A DNA stretch of 64,000 nucleotides from Elymus sibiricus (Eukaryota > Streptophyta > Magnoliopsida > Poales > Poaceae), in NCBI GenBank assembly GCA_039707655.1, contig CM077665.1, positions 140,059,148-140,123,147 of the forward strand. Direction: 5' to 3'. The notes under the pieces were generated by a model. The model was not told where the DNA came from, made no database searches, and saw nothing but the letters and a program-made list of their open reading frames with translations. The translations under genes and the position numbers were made by a program. How positions within the stretch are numbered: position 1 is the first letter of the stretch; each line of letters begins with the position of its first letter. Below are positions 24,625 through 35,966 of the stretch, piece by piece.

Positions 24625-26148
24625 TTATACGTCCATTTTGCATCATGCTTTTATATCGATATTTATTGCATTATGGGCTGTTAATACACATTATGGTACA
24701 ATACTTATGCCTTTTCTCTCTTATTTTACAAGGTTTGCATGAAGAGGGAGAATGCCGGCAGCTGGAATTCTGAACTGTAAAAGGAGAAAATCTGAGATAC
24801 CTATTCTGCACAACTCCAAAAGTCCTGAAAATCGACGGAGAATTATTTTGAAATATATAAAAAATACTGGGCGAAAGAAATACCAGAGGGGACCCACCAG
24901 GGAGTCACAAGCCAGGGGGGCGCGCCCTACCCCCTGGGCGTGCCCCTAAGGCTTGTGGGCCCCCTGGCAGGCCTCCGGTGCCCATCTTCTCCTATATGGA
25001 GGGTTTTGACCTGGAAAAAATCAGAAGGGAGCTTTCGGGACGAAGCGCCGCCGTCTCGAGGCGGAACTTAGGCAGAACCAATCTAGGGCTCCGGCGGAGC
25101 TGTTCTGCCGGGGAAACTTCCCTCCCGGAGGGGGAAATCGAAGCCATCGTCATCACCAACGATCATCTCATCAAGATGGGGTCAATCTCCATCAACATCT
25201 TCACCAGCACCATCTCCTCTCTAAACCCTAGTTCATCTCTTGTATCCGATCTTTGTCTCAAAACCTCAGATTGGTATCTGTGGGTTGCTAGTAGTGTTGA
25301 TTACTCCTTGTAGTTGATGCTAGTTGGTTTACTTGGTGGAAGATCATATGTTCAGATCCTTAATGACAATTAATACTCCTCTGATTATGAACATGAATAT
25401 GCTTTGTGAGTAGTTACGTTTGTTCCTGAGGACATGGGATAAGTCTTGTTATAAGTAATCATGTGAATTTGGTATTCGTTCGATATTTTGATGAGATGTA
25501 TGTTGTCTCTCCTCTAGTGGTATTATGTGAACGTCAACTACATGACACTTCACCATTGTTTGGGCCTAGAGGAAGGCATTGGGAAGTAATAAGTAGATGA
25601 TGGGTTGCTAGAGTGACAGAAGCTTAAACCCTAGTTTATGCGTTGCTTCATAAGGGGCTGATTTGGATCCACGTGTTTCATGCTATGGTTAGATTTATCT
25701 TAATTCTTCTTTCGTAGTTGTGGATGCTTGCGAGAGGGGTTAATCATAAGTGGGAGGCTTGTCCAAATAAGGACAGCACCCAAGCACCAGTCCACCCACA
25801 TATCAAATTATCAAAGTAACGAACGCGAATCATATGAGCATGATGAAAACTAGCTTGACAGAAATTCCCATGTGTCCTCGAGAGCGCTTTGCTTTATATA
25901 AGAGTTTGTTCAGGCTTGTCCTTTGCTATAAAAAGGATTGGGACACCTTTCTGCACCTTTGCTACACTTGTTACTTGCTACCCGTTACGAATTATCTTAT
26001 CACAAAACTATCTGTTACCGATAATTTCAGTGCTTGCAGAGAATACCTTACTGAAAACCGCTTGTCATTTCCTTCTGCTCCTCGTTGGGTTCGACACTCT
26101 TACTTATCGAAAGGACTACGATAGATCCCCTATACTTGTGGGTCATCA
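24625..26148 (+). repeat. 5' LTR of gypsy A'
   Basis: It ends ...GGGTCATCA. U3 contains the GC-rich inverted repeat at 24905-24960. The promoter TATAAAAAG lies at 25927-25935. Confidence 0.95.
25927..25935 (+). promoter_or_regulatory. TATA box in gypsy A' 5' LTR
   Basis: TATAAAAAG within GCTATAAAAAGGATTGGG, about 215 bases before the LTR end. The same motif is at 34607-34615 in the 3' LTR. Family A keeps it in weakened form. Confidence 0.7.
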
Positions 26149-26159
26149 AGACTCTTTTC

Positions 26160-26176
26160 TGGCGCCGTTGCCGGGG
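26160..26176 (+). promoter_or_regulatory. Primer-binding site of gypsy A' (tRNA-Asp)
   Basis: TGGCGCCGTTGCCGGGG, the exact complement of the tRNA-Asp 3' end including CCA, 11 bases after the LTR. Confidence 0.94.
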
Positions 26177-26254
26177 AGTGAAGCGCCTTTGGTGAGTGGA
26201 ACTTGGTAAGGAAAATTTTATATAGTGTGCTGAAATTTACTGTCACTTGTTACT

Positions 26255-29200
26255 ATGGAAAATAATCCTTTGAGGGGCTTGTTCGGGGTATCTTCACCTC
26301 GACCAGAAGCACAAAGAGATGCTCCTCAACCTACTGCACCTACTGAAAATATTTATTATGAAAATCCTTCGGGTATGATAGAGAAACTGCTAGCTAATCC
26401 TTATGCAGGAGATGGAACACTACATCCTGATTTGCATCTAATCTATGTGGATGAAGTTTGTGGATTATTTAAGCTTGCAGGTTTGCCTGAGGATGATTTC
26501 AAGAAGAAGGTCTTTCCTTTATCTTTGAAGGAGAAGGCATTGACATGGTATAGGCTATGTGATAATATTGGATCATGGAACTACAACCGATTGAAATTGG
26601 AATCTCATCAGAAGTTTTATCCTATGCATCTGGTTCATCGTGATCGGAATTATATTTATAATTTTTGGCCTCGTGAAGAAGAAAGAATCGCTCAAGCTTG
26701 GGGGAGGCTTAAGTCAATGTTATATTCATGCCCCAATCATGAGCTCCCGAGAGAAATTATTATTCAGAATTTTTATGCTCGGCTTTCTCGTAATGATCAA
26801 TCCATGCTCGATACTTCTTGTGTTGGTTCCTTTATGAAGAAAGATATTGAATTAAAATGGGATTTATTGGAAATAATTAAATGCAACTCTGAAGATTGGG
26901 AACTCGACAAAGGTAATGAGTCGGGTATAAACCTTAAGTTTGATTGTGTTAAATCCTTTATAGACACCGATGCTTTTCGTGAATTTAGCACTAAATATGG
27001 ACTTGACTCTGAGATAGTAGCTTCTTTCTGTGAATCTTTTGCTGCTCATGTTGATCTCCCTAAGGAGAAGTGGTTTAAATATCATCCTCCCATTGAAGTG
27101 AACGTAGTTGAACCTATTAAAGTTGAAGAAGAAACCATTACTTATAATGTTGATCCTGTTGTTCCTACTGCTTATATTGAGAAACCACCTTTCCCTGTTA
27201 GGATAAAGGAACATGCTAAAGCTTCAACTGTGGTTCGTAAGAGTTGTACTAGAACACCTATGCCCCCTGAACAAATTAAAGTTGAACCTAGTATTACTAT
27301 GGTTAAAGATCTCTTGGTTGATAATATTGATGGGCATGTTATTCATTTCTGTGATGAAGCTGCTAGAATTGCTAGACCTGATGCTAAAGATAAACATAGA
27401 CCTGTTGTTGGCGTGCTTGTTGTTTCTGTTAAAATAGGAGATCATTGTTATCATGGCTTATGTGATGTGGGTGCTAGTGCGAGTGCAATTCCCTTCACCT
27501 TATATCAAGAAATTATGAATGATATTGCATTAGCTGAATTAGAGGAAATTGATGTTACCATTAAGCTGGCTAATAGAGATACTATTGCACCAATTGGGAT
27601 TGTTAGAGATGTTGAAGTCTTGTGTGGGAAAATAAAGTATCCTACTGATTTTCTTGTTCTTGGTTCCCCACAAGATGATTTTTGTCCCATTATATTTGGT
27701 AGACCTTTCTTGAATACTGTTAATGCTATGATTGATTGCGAGAAAGAAACTGTTACTGTAAGTTTTGGGGATGCGTCTCATGAGTTCAATTTCTCTAAAT
27801 TACGTAGATAACCCCATGACAAAGAATTGCCTAGTAAAGATGAAATTATTGGTCTTGCTTCTATTGATGTGCCTCCTACTGATCCTTTAGAACAATATTT
27901 GCTAGACCATGAAAACGATATGCATACGAATGAAAGGAATGAAATAGATAAGATTTTCTTTGATCAACAGCCTATTTTGAAACACAACCTGCCTGTTGTA
28001 ATACTTGGGGATCCTCCTCCACCCAAGGGTGATCCCGTGTTTGAGCTTAAACAATTGCCTGATACTCTGAAATATGCTTATCCTGATGAAAAGGAGATAT
28101 ATCCTGTTATTATTAGTGCTAACCTTTCAGAGCATGAAGAAAAGAGATTATTGAAAACTTTGAGGAAGCACCGTGCTGCTATTGGATATACTCTTGATGA
28201 TCTTAAGGGCATTAGTCCCACTCTATGTCAGCATAAAATTAATATGGAGCCTGATGCTAAACCAGTTGTTGATCACCAACGACGGTTAAATCCTAAAATG
28301 AAAGAAGTGGAAAGAAATGAAATATTAAAGCTTCTGGAGGTAGGTATAATTTATCCTATTGCTGATAGTAGATGGGTTAGTCCCGTTCATTGTGTTCCTT
28401 AGAAAGGAGGTATTACCGTTGTTCCTAATGATAAAAATAAATTGATCCCGCAAAGAATTGTTACAGGATATAGAATGGTAATTGATTTTAGGAAATTAAA
28501 TAAAGCTACTAGGAAAGATCATTACCCTCTACCTTTTATTGATCAAATTCTAGAAAGACTATCTAAACACACACATTTTTGCTTTCTAGATGGTTATTCT
28601 GGTTTCTCTCAAATACCTGTGTCAAAAGAGGATCAAGAAAAGACCACTTTTACTTGTCCTTTTGGTACCTTTGCTTATAGACATATGCCTTTTGGTTTAT
28701 GCAATGCACCTGCTACCTTTCAAAGATGCATGATGGCTATATTCTCTGACTTTTGTGAAAAGATTGTTGAAATTTTCATGGATGATTTTTCCGTTTACGG
28801 AACTTCTTTTGATGATTGCTTGAGCAACCTTGATCGAGTTTTGCAGAGATGCGAAGAAACTAATCTTGTCTTGAATTGGGAAAAGTGCCACTTTATGGTT
28901 AATGAAGGTATTGTCTTGGGGCACAAAATCTCCGAAAGAGGTATTGAAGTTGATAAAGCTAAAGTTGATGCTATTGAAAAAATGTCGTGTCCTACGGATA
29001 TCAGAGGTATAAGAAGTTTCCTTGGTCATGCTGGTTTCTATAGCAGGTTTATTAAAGATTTCTCTAAGATTTCTAGGCCTCTCACTAATCATTTTCAAAA
29101 AGATGTTCCATTCATTTTTTATGATGATTGTGTAGAAGCATTTGAAATTCTTCAGAATGCCTTGATTTCCGCACCTATTGTTCAACCACCTGATTGGAAC

Positions 29201-30991
29201 CTACCCTTTGAAATTATGTGTGATGCTAGTGATTATGTTGTTGGTGCTGTTCTAGGACAAAGAGTTGATAAGAAATTAAATGTTATCCATTATGCTAGTA
29301 AGACTCTAGACAGTGCTCAAAGAAACTATGCTACCACTGAAAAGGAATTTTTAGCGGTTGTGTTTGCTTGTGATAAGTTCAGACCTTATATTGTTGATTC
29401 CAAAGTAACTGTTCGCACCGATCATGCTGCTATTAAATACCTTATGGAAAAGAAAGATGCTAAACCTAGACTTATTAGATGGGTCCTTCTGCTACAAGAA
29501 TTTGATTTGCATATTATTGATAGAAAGGGTGCTGATAACCCCGTAGCAGATAACTTGTCTAGATTAGAGAATGTTCTTGATGACCCACTACCTATTGATG
29601 ATAGCTTTCCTGATGAACAATTAGCTATCATAAATGCTTCGCATAATGCTCCTTGGTATGCTGATTATGCTAATTACATTGTTGCTAAATTTATACCGCC
29701 TAGCTTCACATACCAACAAAAGAAAAAGTTCTTCTATGATTTAAGACATTACTTTTGGGATGATCCACACCTTTATAAAGAAGGAGTAGATGGTGTTATT
29801 AGACGTTGTGTACCTGAGCATGAACAGGAACAGATCCTACGCAAGTGTCACTCCGAGGCCTATGGGGGACACCACGCTGGAGATAGAACTGCACACAAGG
29901 TATTACAATCTGGTTTTTATTGGCCTACTTTCTTCAAGGATGCTCGTAAGTTTGTCTTGTCTTGTGATGAATGTCAAAGAATTGGTAATATTAGTAGACG
30001 TCAGGAAATGCCTATGAATTACTCTCTTGTCGTTGAACCATTTGATGTTTGGGGTTTTGATTATATGGGACCTTTTCCACAGTCTAACGGGTATACTCAT
30101 ATTCTAGTTGCTGTTGATTATGTTAGTAAGTGGGTAGAAGCTATTCCAACTAGTAGCGCTGATCATAACACTTCTATTAAAATGCTTAAAGAAGTTATTT
30201 TCCCTAGATTTGGAGTCCCTAGATATTTAATGACTGATGGTGGTTCACACTTTATTCATGGTGCTTTCCGTAAATTACTTGCTAAGTATGATGTTAATCA
30301 TAGAATTGCATCTCCATATCATCCTCAGTCTAGTGGTCAAGTAGAATTGAGCAATAGAGAAATTAAATTGATCTTGCAGAAGACTGTTAATAGATCTAGA
30401 AAGAATTGGTCTAAGAAACTTGATGATGCATTATGGGCTTATAGAACTGCTTACAAAAACCCTATGGGCATGTCTCCGTATAAAATGGTTTATGGTAAAG
30501 CATGTCACTTACCTCTTGAACTAGAACATAAAGCTTATTGGGCAATTAAAGAACTCAACTATGATTTCAAACTTGCTGGTGAGAAGAGGTTATTTGACAT
30601 TAGCTCACTTGATGAATGGAGAACCCAGGCCTATGAGAATGCTAAGTTGTTTAAAGAAAAAGTTAAGAGATGGCATGATAAAAGGATACAAAAGCGTGAA
30701 TTCAATGTAGGTGATCATGTCTTGATATACAATTCTCGTTTAAGATTTTTGGCAGGAAAACTTCTCTCTAAATGGGAAGGGCCTTACATTATCGAGGAAG
30801 TATATCGTTCCGGTGCCATCAAGATCAACAACGCCGAAGGCACAAATCCTAAGGAGGTAAACGGGCAAAGAATCAAACATTATATCTCAGGTACTCCCAT
30901 AAATGTTGAAACCAATATTATTAATACCATAACTCCGGAGGAGTACATTAGGGAGACCTACCAGAATGTTTCAGACCCCGAAAAGGAATAG
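26255..30991 (+). pseudogene. Gag-Pol polyprotein of Athila-type gypsy A', two nonsense codons
   Basis: One frame of 4737 bases (1578 codons plus stop) runs from ATG at 26255. It is broken only by TAA at 27809-27811, where the A frame has CAA (a C-to-T change), and TAG at 28400-28402. Domains: gag with the KALTWYRLCDNIGSWNYNRL core near residues 100-120; protease CDVGASAS near 405; RT from about 640 with FMDDFSVYG near 842; RNase [12 protein letters not shown] near 988; integrase zinc finger ([10 protein letters not shown] ... CDEC) near 1200; integrase core with Asp in WGFDYMGPF, Asp in LMTDGGSHF and Glu in SSGQVELSN; and a C-terminal GPYIIEEVY module. No chromodomain and no zinc knuckle were seen. 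It drives copying and integration in cytoplasmic particles; this copy would need readthrough of both stops. Confidence 0.95.
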
Positions 30992-31003
30992 GTATGTGGT
31001 ACG

Positions 31004-31305
31004 GTAAGTAAACCGACTCCAAAACTTTTTCAACAGCAATTTTTCTCCGTTTTGGAATATTTAAAAAAATTAGGAAAATTTAAAGTAGTCGGAAGAGTGC
31101 ACGAGGAGGTGACAAGCCAGGGGGGCGCGCCCTACCCCCCTGGGCATGCCCCTGTGGCTTGTGGCCGCCTCGTGTACCCTCCGGACTCCGATTTCTTGTG
31201 GTATACTCTTTTAGGTCGGTAAAAATTAATTTTATAATCTCCCGAAGGTTTTGACCTTCGTACCACGACAATACCCCCTGTTTTCATTTTGAGCCGTTTC
31301 TGCAG
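31004..31305 (+). other. Predicted intron between pol and accessory ORF of gypsy A', with GC-rich inverted repeat
   Basis: ACG|GTAAGT begins at 31004, 12 bases after the pol stop, and CCGTTTCTGCAG|CAG ends at 31305, 15 bases before the accessory ATG. The pol stop itself reads TAG|GTATGT, a second possible donor. Inside are an AT-rich stretch and the inverted-repeat module CAAGCCAGGGGGG...GGCTTGTGG (31110-31163) with a GGCGCGCC core. Both splice sites are conserved in A, although the rest of the interval has diverged. Confidence 0.62.
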
Positions 31306-31320
31306 CAGATTTAGAGCAAT

Positions 31321-31854
31321 ATGCCGTCCCAAGATTCAGATGGGGAGATCTATATATCGCATTATCTTGCCAATCCCAAGCTCTATGGGGACTTAGATCC
31401 TTATGGATTGTTCTCGGAGGAGGAGCAAGAAGGCAAGTATGAGGAAGAAAGCTCGGATGGAGAGGAGATCCCCCTGCCTCGACCAGGAGATATGCACGTG
31501 GAGTTCAGGAAATCGAGCCTTCCAAACACAAGGAGGAAACCCAAAGTTCTACTTATCCCTTCTCGTTTCCTGCAGGAGAGCAAGCAAGAATTATGTCAAA
31601 GGATATTGAAGCTCGAGCAGGAAGTAGACGATCTGAGGGAACAGAATTTTATGCTTAGGAGGAAACTGGACAAACTTCCAACCTCATCAACAACTCCAAC
31701 ATCACCACCTCCGAAGAACGACAACTACACACATGGATATGGGCACTCCCCTTGGCTTGTGCCAAGCTTGGGGGAGGTGCCCTGGTATCGTATCACCATC
31801 ACATCTTTTACTTTTATCGTTTTTCTTAGTTCGATCCTTTTGGTTATATCTTGA
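31321..31854 (+). CDS. Accessory ORF of gypsy A', coiled coil plus C-terminal membrane segment
   Basis: An intact 177-codon ORF follows the predicted intron. It has a highly acidic N-terminal half (about residues 20-60), a basic PNTRRKPK stretch, a coiled coil at about 82-119, a Thr/Pro linker with TPTSPPPK, and a hydrophobic end at about 157-177 that looks like a C-terminal tail anchor. No signal peptide or cysteine pattern of a viral surface protein is visible. In place and topology it resembles a small envelope-position protein of Athila-type elements, but a structural or membrane-targeting role is only an inference. Element A has a different N-terminal domain joined to the same tail. Confidence 0.65.
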   Translation: MPSQDSDGEIYISHYLANPKLYGDLDPYGLFSEEEQEGKYEEESSDGEEIPLPRPGDMHVEFRKSSLPNTRRKPKVLLIPSRFLQESKQELCQRILKLEQEVDDLREQNFMLRRKLDKLPTSSTTPTSPPPKNDNYTHGYGHSPWLVPSLGEVPWYRITITSFTFIVFLSSILLVIS

Positions 31855-33299
31855 TCTAGTAGAATAAAGTTCTTAGTGTGATCTAGTCTTGAGTTTTGCT
31901 TTATGTTCCCCCTATGTAAGCAAGTCCGAGAGTTATATAATAAAGAGTAGTTTTGAGTTGAGGGCTTTGCTTGCTTGCTATGATCTTGAGAAAAAGAAAT
32001 AGAAAGAAGTATAAAATAAAAGCAAAGAATATATATGATGATCTTATGGGGGGTGATGACTTCACATATAAGAAGTATGTTGATTGAAATTTGTTGTGAG
32101 TTGACAAACATAGCTATTGGTTATTGTTGCAATTAAAAGGAAGTAATAAAGAAAGAGAGGTTCACATATAAATATATTATATTGGACATCTTTTATGATT
32201 GTGAGCACTCATTAAAATATTATATGCTAAGAAGTTGATGTTGGACAAGGAACACAACATAATGGGTTATGTTTGCTTACTTCCGAATAGAAGTTATATG
32301 GTTATAGATCCTTTAACATGTGACGCTTGCTTCCACCCCATATCAGCCAAAACTTCCGCACCAAGTAGAGATACTACTTGTGCATCCAAACACCCTTAAC
32401 CCAGTTTTGCCATGAGAGTCCACCATACCTACCTATGGATTGAGTAAGATCCTTCAAGTAAGTTGTCATCGGTGCAAGCAATAAAAATTGCTCTCTAAAT
32501 ATGTGTGATCTATTAGTGTGAGGAAAATAAACTTTATACGAACTTGTGATATGGAAGAAATAAAAGTGACAGACTGCATAATAAAGTTCTTTATCACAAG
32601 GGGCAATATAAAGTGACGTTCTTTTGCATTAAGGGATTGCGTATCCAACTATAAAAGCGCATGACAACCTCTGCTTCCCTCTGCGAAGGGCCTGTCTGTT
32701 ACTTTTATCTTCTAGTACTTACCTTTATGCAAGATTCGTGGTGATCTTCACTGCTTCCTTTATTTCGTCTTTATCTCTTGGCAAGCGTCATGTGTTGGGG
32801 AATGATCTAGACACATATATCCACTCGGATGTGGGTGAGCATGAGTTATTTCTGTTGACATTACCCTTGAGGTAAATAGTTGGGAGGCAAAACTATAAGC
32901 CCCTATCTTTCTCTGTGTCCGATTGAAGCTTTGACCTCATAGGTACCGCGTGAGTGTTAGCAATTATGAAAGACCAAAAGATGATTGAGTATGTGGATTT
33001 GCTTTACAAGATCTTATATTGACTCTTTTCGACGTTATGATAAATTGGAATTGCTTCAATGACTGAGATCATAGTTTGTTGGTTCTCAATAGAGTTCTTG
33101 ATTCATACTTTACCTTGTGAATGAATTGTTACTTTAGCATAAAAATTTATATGTCAATATATGCTGCTGTTCTAAAGATGACCATGATGCCCTCATGTCC
33201 TTATTTTATTTTATCGACACCTCTATCTCTAAACATGTGGACATATTTATCGATTTCGGCTTTCGCTTGAGGACAAGCGAGGTCTAAGCTTGGGGGAGT
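31855..33299 (+). other. 3' noncoding zone and PPT of gypsy A'
   Basis: No gene is seen. It contains the hairpin CCATA-CCTACC-TATGG at 32423-32438, the tract GCTTCCCTCTGCGAAGGGCC near 32673, the hairpin TCGCTTG-AGGA-CAAGCGA at 33263-33280, and the PPT AAGCTTGGGGGAGT at 33286-33299. All of these are colinear with element A in mirror orientation. Confidence 0.78.
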
Positions 33300-34828
33300 T
33301 GATACGTCCATTTTGCATCATGCTTTTATATCAATATTTATTGCATTATGAGCTGTTAATACACATTATGGTACAATACTTATGCCTTTTCTCTCTTATT
33401 TTACAAGGTTTACATGAAGAGGGAGAATGCCGACAGCTGGAATTCTGGACTGGAAAAGGAGCAAATCTGAGATACCTATTCTGCAAAACTCCAAAAGTCC
33501 TGAAAATCTACGGAGAATTATTTTGGAATATATAAAAAATACTCGGCAAAAGAAATACCAGAGGGGACCCACCAGGGAGTCACAAGCCAGGGGGGTGCGC
33601 CCTACCCCCCTGGGCGCGCCCCTGTGGCTTGTGGGCCCCCTGGCAGGCCTCCGGTGCCCATCTTCTGCTATATGGAGGGTTTTGACCTGGAAAAAATTAG
33701 AAGGGAGCTTTCGGGACGAAGCGCTGCCGTCTCGAGGCGGAACTTGGGCAGAACCAATCTAGGGCTCCGACGGAGCTGTTCTGCCGGGCAAACTTCCCTC
33801 CCGGAGGGGGAAATCGAAGCCATCGTCATCACCAACGATCCTCTCATCGAGAGGGGGTCAATCTCCATCAACATCTTCACCAGCACCATCTCCTCTCTAA
33901 ACCCTAGTTCATCTCTTGTATCCGATCTTTGTCTCAAAACCTCAGATTGGTACATGTGGGTTGCTAGTAGTGTTGATTACTCCTTGTATTTGATGCTAGT
34001 TGGTTTACTTGGTGGAAGATCATATGTTTAGATCCTTAATGACAATTAATACTCCTATGATTATGAACATGAATATGCTTTGTGAGTAGCTACGTTTGTT
34101 CCTGAGGACATGGGATAAGTCTTGTTATAAGTAATCATGTGAATTTGGAATTCGTTAGATATTTTGATGAGATGTATGGTATCTCTCCTCTAGTTGTGTT
34201 ATGTGAACATCGACTACATGACACTTCACCATTAATTGGTTGGGCCTAGAGGAAGGCATTGGGAAGTAATAAGTAGATGATGGGTTGCTAGAGTGACAGA
34301 AGCTTAAACCCTAGTTTATGCGTTGCTTCGTAAGGGGCTGATTTGGATCCACATGTTTCATGCTATGGTTAGATTTATCTTAATTCTTATTTCGTAGTTG
34401 CGGATGCTTGCGAGAGGGGTTAATCATAAGTGGGAGGCTTGTCCAAGTAAGGACAGCACCCAAGCACCGGTCCACCCACATATCAAATTATCAAAGTAAC
34501 GAACGCGAATCATATGAGCATGATGAAAACTAGCTTGACAGAAATTCCCATGTGTCCTCGGGAGCCCTTTTCTTTATATAAGAGTTTGTTCAGGCTTGTC
34601 CTTTGCTATAAAAAGGATTGGGCCACCTTTCTGCACCTTTGCTACACTTGTTACTTGCTACCCGTTACGAATTATCTTATCACAAAACTATCTGTTACCG
34701 ATAATTTCAGTGCTTGCAGAGAATACCTTACTGAAAACCGCTTGTCATTTCCTTCTGCTCCTCGTTGGGTTCGACACTCTTACTTATCAAAAGGACTACG
34801 ATAGATCCCCTATACTTGTGGGTCATCA
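33300..34828 (+). repeat. 3' LTR of gypsy A'
   Basis: TGATACGTCC to GGGTCATCA, 1529 bp, close to the 5' LTR with scattered substitutions. The inverted-repeat module is at 33580-33636. Short ORFs inside the LTR recur in every LTR of the family and are not genes. Confidence 0.95.
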
Positions 34829-34833
34829 CTGCC
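34829..34833. repeat. Right target-site duplication of gypsy A' (CTGCC)
   Basis: Matches 24620-24624. The codon frame of the interrupted B gene resumes exactly across this duplication. Confidence 0.94.
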
Positions 34834-35199
34834 CTCATAAGGTATTTTGCAAACTTTGCAAAAATCATAAAGTTTCATCTCCTTAGGCACATCATATAAG
34901 TAAAATTCTACCATGGGAGGATTCTTCCTAGGATAAAAGTGAAAATTTTGCACGAAGGTATTAGTGAGTAAGAGGTACTGGTCACACTTATCGTTCAAGA
35001 AGTTGGTGATGCCTGTATTCTCAGCCAAATAGTAAAAATCTTCATAAATTTCGTCCGCCCTCAAGAATGCATCACTTGGCCATTCACATGGTCGAACCTC
35101 TGCACCGCGAGGAAGATTATATCTGGGCTTCTTCTTCACCTCATTTTCATCTTCTTTAGAGCCCCGGCTTGAAGAGCCTCTTAATAATCTCCTCATCAT
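34829..35199 (-). pseudogene. Accessory ORF of gypsy B, N-terminal part
   Basis: An ATG at 35199 opens MMRRLLRGSSS, a basic start, followed by RPCEWPSDAFLRADEIYEDF, TNTFVQNFHFYP and LYDFCKVCKIPY. The frame runs into the A' insertion and continues at 24619. The full pre-insertion protein is 360 residues. Upstream, TTTTTCAG at about 35204-35211 on the '-' strand is a possible splice acceptor like that of family A. Confidence 0.75.
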
Positions 35200-35966
35200 T
35201 TTTCTGAAAAATTTCTGAATTTTTTAGTGACTCACAATAAAGGTGAATAAAACTCAACAAAACTTATAGCAACTACTCCCACAAGTGCCTAGAGGCTATA
35301 TCATGCATCAACACTACTTGGGACCATACAAATTTGACATGCAAGCTTAAGAACAAGGTCACCACAGCAGCAAAAATTTGCAATATATAAAGCACTAGAA
35401 CAAAAACTAATTGGACCATTGGAGGAGTCACATACCGATGAGCAATCCCCCAAAACAGTTTTGCAAATGGAGCTTTGAGCAAGGAGATCGAAAATGGCAG
35501 CAAAATGAGCTAGAACATGGGTTTGAGCAATGGTGGGATTTTTTCTGGAGGAAGACGAAGTGGATGGTGGCTGGAATAAGTGAGGGGCGCGCCCAAGGGG
35601 GCGCGCCCAGGGGGGTGGGCGCGCCCTGCAGGCTTGTGGCCCACTGGTGCAGTCCCCTGATATTTTCTCAGTGTCAAAAATTCTAAAATATTCCAGAAAA
35701 AATCATACTACATTTTCAGGGCATTCTGAGGACTTTTATTTTCAGGTCATTTTTCTATTGCACGGATAAAACGGAAAACAGAAGAGTAATAGCAATTTTA
35801 CTTTAACTAATCTAAATAACAAAACGTAAAAGTTGGGTACATAAGGTTGTGCCTCCTAAATTCATCCATCTCATGCTCATCAAAAAGAATCCATCAATAA
35901 GGTTGATCAAGTCTTATTGACAAACTGTTTTCGAATGACACAGAACCGGAGAATTTTCGAATGACA
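35200..35966 (-). other. Noncoding stretch between protease and accessory ORF of gypsy B
   Basis: About 770 bases without a gene, in the place where RT, RNase H and integrase should be. It contains the GC-rich module at 35582-35642 with three GGCGCGCC-like cores and the following TTCTAAAATATTCC block, in the same orientation as in the LTRs and as in the predicted intron of A. Confidence 0.7.

Larger units (their letters stand above)
24625..34828 (+). mobile_element. Athila-type Ty3/gypsy element A', nearly intact sister copy of A
   Basis: This 10.2 kb element has LTRs 24625-26148 (1524 bp) and 33300-34828 (1529 bp), an exact tRNA-Asp PBS, one gag-pol frame with only two stop codons, a predicted intron, an intact accessory ORF and a clean PPT. 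It lies inside the accessory gene of B. It is the least damaged element in the window, and the visible catalytic residues of protease, RT and integrase are all present. Confidence 0.96.

Noticed and set aside
25834..26209. 96- and 106-codon frames recurring in every family-A LTR
   Set aside because: They overlap the TATA region and the LTR end on changing frames and are present in each LTR copy. They are shadows of LTR sequence.
31321..31854. A true viral envelope gene in A'
   Set aside because: Only the position and one C-terminal hydrophobic segment fit. There is no signal peptide, no cysteine-rich ectodomain and no cleavage motif, so I report it only as an accessory ORF.
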